The notes: generated from the sequence alone by a model not told the origin. Positions 43,474 through 53,224 are shown, numbered from the stretch's first letter. The stretch: 64,000 bases of DNA from Acidobacteriaceae bacterium (GCA_035944135.1 DASZBM010000006.1:23510-87509); one strand, 5' to 3'. Made by a program: numbers and translations.

Positions 43474-44181
43474 ATGGTAGTCTCATATTCAGTGCTTCCC
43501 CGCCGGTTCCAGTGTGGCTTGAGTCTCGCCATTTTCGCGCTCGCGGGCGCGTCTGCGCATGCGTTTGATCGCGTGACGCTGCGCAATGGATTCAGCTACG
43601 ACTGCAATCACCAACAGGCGCTGGAGGATGGCCGCGTGCGGCTGTTTCTTGCCAGCGGCGGCGATGAGAGCTATATCGATCTGCCGGTGACAGAGATTGA
43701 GTCTGTCGCGACGTTGCCGGATCCACCTGCTGTTGGAGCGTCACCTAAGCCGGCCGCCGCTTCCAATGCTGACGTGCGGACTTTGTTGAGTCATGCGGGC
43801 GAGCAGCACGATATCGATGTAGAGCTGCTGGCGAGCGTCGTGCACGCGGAGAGCGGTGGACGAGCGACGGCGGTTTCGCGCACAGGCGCGCGGGGCCTGA
43901 TGCAGTTGATGCCAGGCACGGCTCACACTCTGGGCGTGAAAGACAGCTTCGAGCCCGCGCAGAACATCAATGGCGGCACGGCGTATCTGGACGAACTGCT
44001 TACGCGCTACCACGACAATCTGGCACTCGCGCTGGCGGCGTATAACGCCGGTCCAGCGGCCGTCGACAAGTACCATGGGATTCCGCCGTATCGCGAGACG
44101 CGCGCGTATGTTGCGCGCGTGATGAATGAATTCAAGCGGCGCAAACTTGTGGCAGAACGCAGCGCGATCGCCTCCAGGTAG
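43474..44181 (+). CDS. Lytic transglycosylase, SLT domain
   Basis: 235 residues from ATG 43474 (GGAG 5 bases upstream). Signal peptide ending at AHA, a short beta-rich region (about 28-70, LRNGFSYDCNHQ), then the goose-lysozyme-like SLT domain: catalytic Glu in VVHAESGGRATAVS, GARGLMQLMPGTA, NINGGTAYLDELL and ALAAYNAGPAAV. It cleaves peptidoglycan glycan strands in the periplasm. The next gene begins 35 bases downstream. Confidence 0.92.
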   Translation: MVVSYSVLPRRFQCGLSLAIFALAGASAHAFDRVTLRNGFSYDCNHQQALEDGRVRLFLASGGDESYIDLPVTEIESVATLPDPPAVGASPKPAAASNADVRTLLSHAGEQHDIDVELLASVVHAESGGRATAVSRTGARGLMQLMPGTAHTLGVKDSFEPAQNINGGTAYLDELLTRYHDNLALALAAYNAGPAAVDKYHGIPPYRETRAYVARVMNEFKRRKLVAERSAIASR

Positions 44182-44216
44182 ATAACTTTCCGAAACAAGC
44201 AGGAGTCAAGGGACTG

Positions 44217-45254
44217 ATGAGCAAGTCCGCCAGAAATGCTGTGATCGCTGTCGTGCTTGTCGGCCTGTTGGCCGCGTGCGCCTGGTTGGCGCGAGGGCGG
44301 GTGCACTTCGACTTCGCCAATTTGAAGGTGCAGCTACGGGCAGTTTCATGGGCGCGGGTGGCGCTGGGTGTCGCCCTGATCTGGCTCTCGGTCGCGATTC
44401 GTGCGCCGCGCTGGCGGGTGCTGCTCGGGTCCTCGAATACAACCGGCACAGCGAAACTTCTTGGACCGCAATTTATAGGCTTTACGGTGGTTGCGCTGTT
44501 CGGAAGAGCGGCTGACCTCGCTCGCCCGTACCTCACTGCAAAGCGTACGGGGACACCGATCGCCACGCAGTTGGCGGTCTACTTCATCGAGCGGGCGCTT
44601 GATCTCGGATCCGCTGCGATCCTCTTCGCTATTACGCTCGCCCTGGCTCCGAAAAACATGCCTCACCATGAGGAGTTCAAGAAGGCCGGGCAGGGGGCTC
44701 TCATTCTGATGGCAGCGATTGTTGTGTTCCTGCTCGCCGTTCGCTTTGCGGGACCCGCGGTTGCGGGATTTGCCCGCAAAACGCTTCGGGTGGCTTCGAA
44801 GACATTTGCTGAATCAGTGGCTGTCAAGATTCTCGAATTTCGCGAGGGGCTGCGCACGATCAAGACATTCGGGCAGTTTGGCGCGGCGCTCATCCTGTCC
44901 CTGCTGATCTGGGCGATGATCGCTGGTTCGTACTTTGAAACCACGCGGGCTTTCCGTGACTCTGCCCAACTTGCCTATTTCTCTGTGCCGCAGACAATGC
45001 TTCTACTGGCTTCGAGCATGGCGGGTTCACTGATCCAGTTGCCGGTGATCGGCTGGTTTTCGCAGATTGGCGTGCTTACCGGAGCGTATCTCGCATTTTT
45101 CTCTGTGCCGGTCGAGATTGCGTCGGCTGCCGGCGCGATCCTGATGGCGGTCACGACGCTCGGTATCGTGCCTGCAGGTCTGGTTGCAGCGCGCATCGAG
45201 GGCGTGAGCCTGCGTGATGCGGCGCGCAGCAGCGAAGCTGTAAGCATCGCTTAG
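44217..45254 (+). CDS. Lysylphosphatidylglycerol synthase-like membrane protein (UPF0104)
   Basis: 345 residues, about eight hydrophobic helices. LGPQFIGFTVVALFGRAADL and RPYLTAKRTG are typical of the flippase-like membrane domain of MprF/UPF0104 proteins; the aminoacyl transferase domain is absent. Members may flip lipids or isoprenoid-linked molecules. Probably cotranscribed with the lytic transglycosylase, suggesting an envelope role. Confidence 0.85.
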   Translation: MSKSARNAVIAVVLVGLLAACAWLARGRVHFDFANLKVQLRAVSWARVALGVALIWLSVAIRAPRWRVLLGSSNTTGTAKLLGPQFIGFTVVALFGRAADLARPYLTAKRTGTPIATQLAVYFIERALDLGSAAILFAITLALAPKNMPHHEEFKKAGQGALILMAAIVVFLLAVRFAGPAVAGFARKTLRVASKTFAESVAVKILEFREGLRTIKTFGQFGAALILSLLIWAMIAGSYFETTRAFRDSAQLAYFSVPQTMLLLASSMAGSLIQLPVIGWFSQIGVLTGAYLAFFSVPVEIASAAGAILMAVTTLGIVPAGLVAARIEGVSLRDAARSSEAVSIA

Positions 45255-45310
45255 GATCTGGTTCGGCGAAGCGCGAGCATTTCGTCAGTGCTTGCTAAGA
45301 TTGAAGTTGC

Positions 45311-45796
45311 ATGAAGTGTCCCTACTGCGGCTTTACTCAGGACAAGGTGATCGACTCCCGCGAGAGTAAGGACGCCGACTCCATTCGCCGACGCCGCGAG
45401 TGCGAGCGCTGCACGAAGCGCTTCACCACCTATGAGCGGCTCGACGAAATTCCCTACATGGTTGTGAAGAAGGACGGCCGGCGCGAGAAGTTCGACCGCC
45501 AGAAGTTACTCGCCGGCCTGCTGCACTCGTGCCAGAAGCGCACGGTATCGGTGGCGCAGATGCAATCGATCGTGGATGCGGCGGAGGCGTTTGTTGTGGA
45601 TTCGCCGGAGCGCGAGCGGTCGACAACCGATATTGGCGAGCTGATCATGCAGCGGCTGAAGGAGATCGATACGGTTGCCTACATCCGATTTGCCAGTGTC
45701 TATCGCGACTTCAAGGACGTGAACGAGTTCAAGGAAGAGCTCGAGGGCCTGCTGCGCGGCAAGGACCCGAAACCCAAGCGACACAACGTGCGCTAA
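45311..45796 (+). CDS. nrdR: Transcriptional repressor NrdR
   Basis: ATP/dATP-sensing repressor of ribonucleotide reductase genes, 161 residues. Zinc ribbon CPYC (3, 6) and CERC (31, 34) with RRRRECERC, then an ATP-cone domain (about 49-139) with VVKKDGRREKFDRQKL and YIRFASVYRDF. Normal length plus a short basic tail. No nrd genes are in the window. Confidence 0.97.
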   Translation: MKCPYCGFTQDKVIDSRESKDADSIRRRRECERCTKRFTTYERLDEIPYMVVKKDGRREKFDRQKLLAGLLHSCQKRTVSVAQMQSIVDAAEAFVVDSPERERSTTDIGELIMQRLKEIDTVAYIRFASVYRDFKDVNEFKEELEGLLRGKDPKPKRHNVR

Positions 45797-45827
45797 GCAT
45801 TCGAGAAAAATAGAAGGAAGTTTTGCA

Positions 45828-46853
45828 ATGAAGGCAGCAACACGCACACACAAGATTACGTTGATTCCGGGTGATGGCATCGGGCCGGAGGTTACGGCAG
45901 CGACGTTGAGCATCCTGGAGGCCGCGGGCGCTGCGACCGGATGCAGCTTTGACTGGGATCGCCATGATGCGGGCGCGGATGCGTTCGCCAAGACGGGCGA
46001 GTACATTCCGCAGGCGCTGTATGACTCGGTGACACAGAATAAGGTGGCGCTGAAGGGCCCGGTGACGACGCCGATCGGGCAGGGATTTTCGTCGATCAAC
46101 GTGACGCTGCGCAAGAAATTTGACCTGTATGCGAACTTCCGGCCGGTGAAGTCGCTGCCGGGGTTGAAGACGAACTATCCGAAGATTGACCTGGTGATCT
46201 TCCGCGAGAACACGGAGGATTTGTACGCGGGGCTCGAGGTGATGGTGCAGCCGGATGTGGCGCAGTCGCTGAAGATCATCACAACGAAGGGGTCGACGCG
46301 GATTGCGCGCGCGGCCTTTGAGTATGCGCGCAAGCACGGGCGCAAGAAGATCCACGCCATCCACAAAGCCAACATCATGAAGCTGACGGATGGGCTGTTC
46401 TTGCGATGCTGCAAGGCGGTTGCGGCAGAGTTCCCGGAGATTCAGTATCTGGAGCACATCGTCGACAACGCGTGCATGCAGCTGGTGCTGAACCCGTATC
46501 AGTACGACATCATCCTGACGGAGAATCTGTACGGCGATATTCTCTCGGACCTGTGCTCGGCGTTTGTTGGCGGACTGGGACTGGTGCCGGGAGCGAACAT
46601 CGGGGCGGATGCAGCGATCTTTGAGGCGGTGCATGGATCGGCGCCGGACATCGCGGGGCAGGACAAGGCGAACCCGACTGCGCTGCTGCAGTCTGCGGTG
46701 CTGATGCTGCACCATATCGGCGAGGCGGAGACTGCGGGGCGCATCCAGAAGGCGCTGAACCATGTTTACGCCGAGGGCAAGACGCTTACGCGGGATGTTG
46801 GTGGGACAGCGGGCACGAAGGCCTTCACTGAGGCTGTGCTGGCGGCTCTGTAG
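45828..46853 (+). CDS. Isocitrate/isopropylmalate dehydrogenase family (probable NAD-dependent isocitrate dehydrogenase)
   Basis: 341 residues. Substrate loop SSINVTLRKKFDLYANFRPVK (in two parts) with the Ser/Asn pattern of isocitrate rather than isopropylmalate enzymes, IFRENTEDLYAG, the catalytic Lys in HKANIMKLTDGLF, metal Asps in DILSDLCSAFVGGLG, and the adenine-binding loop EAVHGSAPDIAGQDKANP. The absence of a phosphate-binding Lys/Tyr pair near HGSAPDIAG suggests NAD. Homoisocitrate or tartrate dehydrogenase is less likely. Confidence 0.88.
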   Translation: MKAATRTHKITLIPGDGIGPEVTAATLSILEAAGAATGCSFDWDRHDAGADAFAKTGEYIPQALYDSVTQNKVALKGPVTTPIGQGFSSINVTLRKKFDLYANFRPVKSLPGLKTNYPKIDLVIFRENTEDLYAGLEVMVQPDVAQSLKIITTKGSTRIARAAFEYARKHGRKKIHAIHKANIMKLTDGLFLRCCKAVAAEFPEIQYLEHIVDNACMQLVLNPYQYDIILTENLYGDILSDLCSAFVGGLGLVPGANIGADAAIFEAVHGSAPDIAGQDKANPTALLQSAVLMLHHIGEAETAGRIQKALNHVYAEGKTLTRDVGGTAGTKAFTEAVLAAL

Positions 46854-46901
46854 GTTTCACATACTAACCGGCGGCCTCCGCCGAGCATCCAAAGGAGCAC
46901 C

Positions 46902-47687
46902 GTGGCTATGCGTGCATCTGTTGTCTGGTTTACGATTCCCGCTCTCCTGATGCTCGGCGGTTGCCGCCGAAATACCGCGAACACTGAGGCTCCCATCAAC
47001 CTCACGGATACGGTGAGTTCCAAGGCTCCTGCGATCGATCCCGCGACGGCTGGCAACATCTCCGGCGTGGTGCACTTCGCCGGCAAGGCTCCGGAGCGGA
47101 TCAAGATCGACATGTCGGCAGATCCGGCGTGCGCCATGAGCGATACGCCGAACTACACCGAGCAGTACGTGGTCTCGGATGGGAAGCTCGCAAATGTCTT
47201 CGTCTACGTAAAGGGCGGGATTCAGCCGTGGTCAGCGCCCTTTGACGCGCCGCCGGTCGTGCTGGACCAGAAGGGCTGCCGGTATGTGCCGCACGTGACC
47301 GGCGTGCAGATGGGAGGCAAGGTGGAGTACCGGAACTCCGACCCTGCGACGCATAATGTGCACACGCTGCCGCAGGAGCCGGCGAATCACTCGGTAGATG
47401 TTTCGGAGATGCCGGGCGGTGAGCCGCAAACGGAGACGTTTCGGTCACCGGAGCTGATGATTCCGGTGCGTTGCAATAATCATCCGTGGATGCAGGCGTT
47501 CATTAACGTGGCGCCGAACGGATTTTTTGCGGTGACGGGGCCGGATGGCAGCTTTACGCTTCACGGCTTGCCTCCGGGCACCTATACTGTGGCGGCCGTG
47601 CATGAGAAGCTCGGCGAACAGGACATCCAGGTGACTGTTCCGGCAAAATCAACGGCAAAGGCGGACTTCACCTACTCCGCGAAGTGA
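46902..47687 (+). CDS. Cupredoxin-like lipoprotein with carboxypeptidase-regulatory-like domain
   Basis: 261 residues from GTG 46902 (GGAG 4 bases upstream; ATG 46908 also possible). Lipobox LMLGGC marks a lipoprotein. A beta-sandwich body contains YRNSDPATHNVHTLP and VRCNNHPWMQAFINV, the His...Cys...His pattern of type 1 copper sites seen in plastocyanin-like proteins. The C-terminus (GPDGSFTLHGLPPGTYTVAAVHE) is a CarboxypepD_reg-like domain. Probably exported electron carrier or copper protein; the partner is unknown. Confidence 0.78.
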   Translation: MAMRASVVWFTIPALLMLGGCRRNTANTEAPINLTDTVSSKAPAIDPATAGNISGVVHFAGKAPERIKIDMSADPACAMSDTPNYTEQYVVSDGKLANVFVYVKGGIQPWSAPFDAPPVVLDQKGCRYVPHVTGVQMGGKVEYRNSDPATHNVHTLPQEPANHSVDVSEMPGGEPQTETFRSPELMIPVRCNNHPWMQAFINVAPNGFFAVTGPDGSFTLHGLPPGTYTVAAVHEKLGEQDIQVTVPAKSTAKADFTYSAK

Positions 47688-47757
47688 ATCAAAGCAGGTT
47701 GAACAGGTTTGGTCCTGCAGTTTTCGCTGTACCCATACCCTTATTGAAAGGCTGCCG

Positions 47758-48075
47758 ATGCACTTCTCTCTTACCTTTCCGGTTCACGCGATTCCACTGT
47801 GGTTTCTGGTACTTTCGCTTTTTCTGCCGCGCATCTGCATCGTCGTCGCGTGGTTCCAGCACAGCCTACCTGCGACGTTTATCCCCGCGTCGGTCAATCT
47901 GATCGAGATCATTGTCGCAATCTTGATTCCGCGCATCCTGATCCTCTTCTGGATCTATCAGGACCAGGGGATCACGATCTGGTTCCTGCTGCACGTCATC
48001 GCGCTGATCATTGCCTGGGGCGGCGGATCGCGGCGGGTTGTCACGCGGCGGCGGGTTGTCGAGGTAGATGGCTAA
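47758..48075 (+). CDS. Small hydrophobic membrane protein
   Basis: 105 residues, three predicted helices (about 12-32, 45-65, 70-88) and a basic C-terminus. The end contains an 18-base in-frame duplication (CGGCGGGTTGTC at 48031 and 48049), giving RRVVTR-RRVV. No function recognised. It lies 70 bases after the copper lipoprotein and 35 before asd. Confidence 0.65.
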   Translation: MHFSLTFPVHAIPLWFLVLSLFLPRICIVVAWFQHSLPATFIPASVNLIEIIVAILIPRILILFWIYQDQGITIWFLLHVIALIIAWGGGSRRVVTRRRVVEVDG

Positions 48076-48110
48076 ATCGCACCTGTCTCCCGCTGCGATA
48101 AACTTGGTGG

Positions 48111-49256
48111 ATGGAACGGCGTAATGTAGGCATTCTGGGGGCAACTGGAGCTGTCGGACAACGATTTATCCAGTTGCTCGCCGATCATCCCTGGTTCAAC
48201 ATCACCTGGCTGGCCGCCAGCGACCGCAGTGCGGGCAAGAGATACGCGGACGCGTGTGCATGGCGTCTGGACACACCGCTGCCGAAGCGCATCGCCGAGA
48301 TGGTGCTGCAGCCGAATGTGCCTGAAGGCTCGGCGACTGAGCTGCCCCGCATCATTTTCTCTTCGGTCGATGCTCCAATTGCGCGCGAGCTTGAGCCGAA
48401 GTTTGCGGCCGCCGGCTGTGCCGTGATTTCAAACAGTTCCGCCTTTCGCATGGGAGCGGATATTCCGCTGGTCGTGCCCGAGGTGAACGAAGCCCACCTC
48501 GACGTGATCGAGGCACAGGCTACGAGGAAAACTTCAGGCGGATACCTGGTCACAAATCCGAACTGCTGCGCGATTGGCCTTGTGCTGCCGCTGGCGCCTC
48601 TGCACCAGCGCTTCGGTATTGAGAAGCTGTTTGTCTCGACGATGCAAGCGGTCTCCGGCGCGGGATATCCTGGCGTCGCGTCGCTCGACATCCTCGGCAA
48701 TGTGATTCCCTACATCAAGAATGAAGAGGAAAAGCTGCAGGAGGAGGTCGCAAAATTGCTGGGTGGACTGCGTGTTGAAGGAGATGACGCCCGCGGCTTC
48801 CAGTTCGCAGACCTGACCGTGTCAGCGATGTGCAATCGCGTGCCGGTCCTCGAAGGACACACGGAGTGCGTTAGCGTGAAGCTGCGCAAACCAGCCACGC
48901 ACGAGGAGATTCTGGAAGCATGGCGCAGCTTCCAGCCGTTGAGCGGCAGAGGTCACGAGGGGTTGCACCTGCCGTCGGCGCCGCTGCACCCGATCGTATA
49001 TATGGACGGCGAGACGCGGCCGCAACCAAAGCTCGACCTGAACCGTGGCCACGGCATGACGACCACTGTGGGACGGCTGCGACCATGCTCGATCTTCGAC
49101 TGGAAGTTCACGCTGCTTTCGCACAACACTGTGCGCGGCGCGGCGGGCGCGGCGATCCTGAACGCGGAGATTCTCGCGGTGCTGGGCAAGTTTGATTTCA
49201 GGCGCTTCCCGGCTGTCGGCTCGGCCGCACTCGAAGAGAGCGCGGTGCCCGCATGA
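48111..49256 (+). CDS. asd: Aspartate-semialdehyde dehydrogenase
   Basis: NADPH-dependent reduction of aspartyl phosphate, second step to lysine, threonine and methionine. 381 residues. GILGATGAVGQRF (NADP loop), the SNSSAFRM motif, catalytic Cys in NPNCCAIGL, and active-site His in EGHTECVSVKLRKP. Its stop overlaps lysC by 4 bases (ATGA). It is the longer archaeal/yeast-like form of Asd, judged from length and SNSSAFRM. Confidence 0.95.
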   Translation: MERRNVGILGATGAVGQRFIQLLADHPWFNITWLAASDRSAGKRYADACAWRLDTPLPKRIAEMVLQPNVPEGSATELPRIIFSSVDAPIARELEPKFAAAGCAVISNSSAFRMGADIPLVVPEVNEAHLDVIEAQATRKTSGGYLVTNPNCCAIGLVLPLAPLHQRFGIEKLFVSTMQAVSGAGYPGVASLDILGNVIPYIKNEEEKLQEEVAKLLGGLRVEGDDARGFQFADLTVSAMCNRVPVLEGHTECVSVKLRKPATHEEILEAWRSFQPLSGRGHEGLHLPSAPLHPIVYMDGETRPQPKLDLNRGHGMTTTVGRLRPCSIFDWKFTLLSHNTVRGAAGAAILNAEILAVLGKFDFRRFPAVGSAALEESAVPA

Positions 49257-50704
49257 GTGCGAAGGCACGAGCGTCCTCTGCGCATCCGGAGATCGTTGTA
49301 ATGAAGTTTGGTGGAACGTCCGTTGAGGATGCGACCGCCATGCTGCGCACAGCGAGCATCGTCGAAGGCCGAGTGAAGAACGGCTTGCGCCCGGTTGTCG
49401 TCGTCTCCGCGATGGCCAAGGTCACCGACCAACTGCTCGCATGCGCGGCGGCGGCGCTGGCGGGACGCGGCGATCGCGATGCTGCGCTGGAGATCGCGCG
49501 AAGGCTGCGCACGCGGCATCTGCAGGTTGCCGGTGAACTGGTAAAGGATGAGCGGCTGAAGTCGCTTGAGCTCGATATCAACCGCGCCTTTGATGGCCTG
49601 GAAGAGCTTGTTCGCGGAATTGCCGTTGTGGGCGAGTTGACCCCGCGCACCTCAGACCTGATCGTAAGTTTCGGCGAACGGCTCTCGAGCGTGATGGTCA
49701 CGGCCGCGTTCGCCGAGCGTGGGCTGAACTCGGTGCACGTCGATGCACGCGACGTAATCCTCACGGATGATCACTACGGTAAGGCTGCGCCTGACGAGGC
49801 GGCGATCGAGCGCGCGCTTCGCGCGAAAGTGCTTCCGCTCGTAAGCACAGACCGTGTGCCGGTGATGGGCGGGTTCATCGGTTCGTGCAACGGAGTGACG
49901 ACGACGCTGGGCCGCGGAGGCTCGGACTACACAGCGGCGCTGGTGGGCGGTGGACTGCATGGCGGGGCGATCGAGATCTGGACCGATGTCGACGGCATTA
50001 TGACGACGGATCCGCGCATTTGCCCGGATGCTCTGCGAGTGCGCACCATCAGCTTTGAAGAGGCGGCTGAGCTCGCCTACTTCGGCGCAAAGGTGCTGCA
50101 TCCGGCGACGATCCTGCCGGCGGTGCAGAAGAACATTCCGGTGTTCGTGCTGAACAGCCGAAATCCTAAAAATGAGGGAACGCGCATTACGGCAACGCCA
50201 CCACCATGCGCGAGTCCGTTCAAGTCGATTGCGGCCAAGAAGAAGCTGACGATCATCGACATAGTTGCCAGCCGAATGCTGTTGGCGCACGGGTTTTTGA
50301 AGATGGTTTTCGACATCTTCGACAAGCACAAGTGCGCGATCGATATGGTGTCAACGTCGGAGGTTTCGATCTCCGTGACGGTCGACTCGCGCGAGTCGCT
50401 TCCGGCCATCTGCGAGGAACTGGGGCGCATCGCCGATGTGAAGTATGAGAGCGACAAGGCACTGATCTGCCTGGTGGGTGAGGACATTCGCGGCCAGAGC
50501 GGCATTGCGGCGCAGGTCTTTGCGGCGGTTTCGCACGTCAATATCCGTATGATTTCGCAGGGCGCCAGCGAAATTAATATGAGCTTCATGATCAACGAAG
50601 AAGACGTCGAGGAAGCGGTGCGATCGCTGCACAAGAAATTCTTCACAGCCGCTGATCCGGCGATCTTCGATGTGGAAGCACGGCCTGTTACGTCAAACGC
50701 TTAG
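49253..50704 (+). CDS. lysC: Aspartate kinase
   Basis: First step of the aspartate pathway. 483 residues, monofunctional. N-terminal kinase domain with VMKFGGTSVEDA (Lys18 region), GRGGSDYTAALVG and DVDGIMTTDPRI; C-terminal ACT pair (about 330-470) for feedback control by lysine or threonine. Start overlaps asd; dapB follows after 14 bases, so the three genes are one operon. Confidence 0.95.
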   Translation: MSAKARASSAHPEIVVMKFGGTSVEDATAMLRTASIVEGRVKNGLRPVVVVSAMAKVTDQLLACAAAALAGRGDRDAALEIARRLRTRHLQVAGELVKDERLKSLELDINRAFDGLEELVRGIAVVGELTPRTSDLIVSFGERLSSVMVTAAFAERGLNSVHVDARDVILTDDHYGKAAPDEAAIERALRAKVLPLVSTDRVPVMGGFIGSCNGVTTTLGRGGSDYTAALVGGGLHGGAIEIWTDVDGIMTTDPRICPDALRVRTISFEEAAELAYFGAKVLHPATILPAVQKNIPVFVLNSRNPKNEGTRITATPPPCASPFKSIAAKKKLTIIDIVASRMLLAHGFLKMVFDIFDKHKCAIDMVSTSEVSISVTVDSRESLPAICEELGRIADVKYESDKALICLVGEDIRGQSGIAAQVFAAVSHVNIRMISQGASEINMSFMINEEDVEEAVRSLHKKFFTAADPAIFDVEARPVTSNA

Positions 50705-50718
50705 GAGCACGATCCCTC

Positions 50719-51408
50719 ATGCGCATTCTCGTTCTCGGTGTGGGCAAGACCGGCAAGCTTGTTGCGGAAGTGGCAGCAGAACGCGGTCATAGCGTTCACG
50801 TGCTCGATGCGAAGGAGAACAAGGATGCGGCGGCACTGACGCCTCCGTTCGTCGCCGGCTTCGACGTCATTATTGACTTCACCACGCCGGAGGCAGTGAT
50901 CGCGAATATGCGAGCGTGCCTGGCGAATGGCGCGAAGATGGTTGTCGGCACCACAGGCTGGTATGACCGTCTGCCTCGTACCAAGGAGACGGCCGAACGC
51001 AAGGGAGCCAGTCTGCTCTACGGCACGAACTTCTCCGTCGGCGTGCAGACTATGCTGAAGCTCGCGGAGATCATGACGAAGGAGCTCGCGGGCATGGATT
51101 ATCACCTGTCGATTTCCGAGACGCACCATCTCACGAAGCTTGATGCACCGAGCGGCACCGCCCTGACCCTGCGTGACGTCGTCAGACGAGCCAGCAATAT
51201 GGGTGATATTCCTATCAAGTCCATTCGCCATGGTGAAGCAGTCGGGCTGCACGTCCTCGAGGCGGAGAGCAACGGCGATCGCATTCTGCTGACGCATGAA
51301 TCGCACTCGCGCCGGCCGTTTGCCGAGGGCGCAGTGCGTGCCGCGGAGTGGCTGGCCACGGCGAAGCCCGGCGTATACGATTTCCGCGACGTCTTCGATA
51401 AGTTCTGA
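50719..51408 (+). CDS. dapB: 4-hydroxy-tetrahydrodipicolinate reductase
   Basis: NAD(P)H-dependent reductase of the diaminopimelate pathway. 229 residues, shorter than E. coli DapB (273) but like other compact forms. N-terminal VLGVGKTGKLV nucleotide loop; IDFTTPEAV; catalytic SETHHLTKLDAPSGTA. Third gene of the asd-lysC-dapB operon. Confidence 0.95.
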   Translation: MRILVLGVGKTGKLVAEVAAERGHSVHVLDAKENKDAAALTPPFVAGFDVIIDFTTPEAVIANMRACLANGAKMVVGTTGWYDRLPRTKETAERKGASLLYGTNFSVGVQTMLKLAEIMTKELAGMDYHLSISETHHLTKLDAPSGTALTLRDVVRRASNMGDIPIKSIRHGEAVGLHVLEAESNGDRILLTHESHSRRPFAEGAVRAAEWLATAKPGVYDFRDVFDKF

Positions 51409-51471
51409 ACTGTGCTGCGTTCGCCCGGCGCCGGAGTTGCGCGAACGCGCGCGCCCTCCTAGGCTAACGGT

Positions 51472-52743
51472 ATGAGCTCTGCCACACTCGCCGCGCCGAC
51501 CTTCGCCTCCCTCAGCTTTGAGCAGAAACTGGACCGCCTTGCAGAGGTCGCCATTCGCGTCGGCCTGAACCTGCGCGAGGGGCAGGAGCTGGTGCTCACC
51601 GCGCCAACGGATGCGTTGCCGCTGGTGCGGCGCGTTGTCGAACAAGCGTATAAGGCGGGCGCAAAGTTCGTCACGACCTTGATCAGTGACGACGAACTCG
51701 CGCTGGCTCGCTACCGGCACGCTCCTGACGCGAGCTTTGACTATGCACCGGAGTGGTTTTATGACGGGATCGCGAACGCGTTCCGGTCCGGAGCCGCGCG
51801 CATGGCGATCACAGGCGCGAACCCGGCGCTGCTCTCAGGACAGGATCCGCAGAAGGTCTCACGCGCGAATATTGCCGTGTCCAAGGCGTATAAGCCTGCG
51901 ATGGAGCTCATCACGCGGCATGAGATCAACTGGACAATTGTTGCTGCGGCAACTCCCGCGTGGGCTGAGCTTGTGTTTCCCGGCGAGCCTGAAGAGCTTG
52001 CGATGGGCAAGCTGTGGGATGCGATCTTCCGCACGTCGCGCATCACGGGTGATGATCCTGTTGCCGACTGGAAGCGGCACGGAGACAACCTGAAACGACG
52101 GGTCGATCTGCTGAATGCGAAGCGGTATCACTCGATCCGCTTCTTCACACCAGACGGCGCAACGGACCTGACGGTGGGACTCGCCGACCAGCACCTGTGG
52201 GCAGGAGGCGGCACAACCGCTGGCAACGGCATCTACTGCCAGCCCAACATCCCTACGGAGGAGTGCTTTACGACGCCTCATAAGGACCGAGTGCACGGCG
52301 TTGTCTCGGCATCGAAGCCGCTATCGCACCAGGGCACGTTGATCGAAAACATCCGCTGCCGGTTTGAGAACGGACGGATTGTGGAAGTGACCGCCACAAA
52401 GGGCGAAGAGGCGATTCAGAAATTGATCTCAACCGACGACGGCGCACGGCGGTTGGGCGAGGTCGCGCTCGTTCCGCACAATTCTCCGATTGCGCAGTCG
52501 GGCGTTCTCTTCTGGAACACGCTATTCGACGAGAACGCAGCGAGTCACATCGCATTGGGCCAGGCGTACTCGACGTGCCTCATCAACGGCGAAACGATGT
52601 CCAACGACGAGCTGGCAAAGCTGGGTGCGAACGAGAGTCTCATTCACGTGGACTGGATGATCGGCGGCCCGAAGATGAACATTGACGGCGTCAGCTCCAG
52701 TGGCGCAGCTGAGCCTCTCATGCGCGATGGCGACTGGGTCTAG
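51472..52743 (+). CDS. Aminopeptidase, M29 family
   Basis: 423 residues of the AmpS/PepS thermophilic aminopeptidase family, a metal-dependent cytoplasmic enzyme removing N-terminal residues. Landmarks: FTTPHKDRVHGVVSASKPL (metal-ligand region, read in pieces), LGEVALVPHNSPIAQSG, FWNTLFDENAASHIALGQAY and HVDWMIGGP. It follows dapB by 63 bases. Confidence 0.93.
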   Translation: MSSATLAAPTFASLSFEQKLDRLAEVAIRVGLNLREGQELVLTAPTDALPLVRRVVEQAYKAGAKFVTTLISDDELALARYRHAPDASFDYAPEWFYDGIANAFRSGAARMAITGANPALLSGQDPQKVSRANIAVSKAYKPAMELITRHEINWTIVAAATPAWAELVFPGEPEELAMGKLWDAIFRTSRITGDDPVADWKRHGDNLKRRVDLLNAKRYHSIRFFTPDGATDLTVGLADQHLWAGGGTTAGNGIYCQPNIPTEECFTTPHKDRVHGVVSASKPLSHQGTLIENIRCRFENGRIVEVTATKGEEAIQKLISTDDGARRLGEVALVPHNSPIAQSGVLFWNTLFDENAASHIALGQAYSTCLINGETMSNDELAKLGANESLIHVDWMIGGPKMNIDGVSSSGAAEPLMRDGDWV

Positions 52744-53209
52744 CTCATCGCGGCAGTTCAATATTCGGCGCGCGACTCGCGGCGATTTGCAGCAACTTAC
52801 GGCGTTGCTCGAACGTTATTACACCGAATGGAATGTCGTGCAGCGCGATGCGCCCGAACGCACGCTCGAGTACATCGACCAACCTGACCCGTTTGGTTTC
52901 ACCATTGCGGAACAAGATGGCGTGCTCGCGGCCTGCGTTCTTCTCCGGAACTTGCCGTCAATCCCGTCCGCCGCTGAGTGCAAGCGCCTCTACGTGCTGC
53001 CGGATTATCGTGGCGCGGGACTCGCCTCGCGCCTGATGGATTTCGTAGAGCGCGCCGCCATGTCGAAGGTTGACTGGATCTACCTGGACACCGGCGCTAA
53101 CTTCACGGCCGCGCAGTCGTTGTACCACGCACGCGGGTACGAAACCTGCGAGCGGTACAACGATAATCCGCAGGCTACACGTTTCTTTCACAAGAGGCTG
53201 CCCGGCTGA
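52727..53209 (+). CDS. GNAT family N-acetyltransferase
   Basis: 160 residues. Acetyl-CoA loop YVLPDYRGAGLASRLMDFV (about 95-113) and the C-terminal YHARGYETCERYND are typical of GNAT. Start ATG 52727 lies inside the aminopeptidase 3' end (17-base overlap), suggesting translational coupling. Substrate unknown. Confidence 0.87.
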   Translation: MATGSSSSRQFNIRRATRGDLQQLTALLERYYTEWNVVQRDAPERTLEYIDQPDPFGFTIAEQDGVLAACVLLRNLPSIPSAAECKRLYVLPDYRGAGLASRLMDFVERAAMSKVDWIYLDTGANFTAAQSLYHARGYETCERYNDNPQATRFFHKRLPG

Positions 53210-53224
53210 GATAGCATCAATCGC

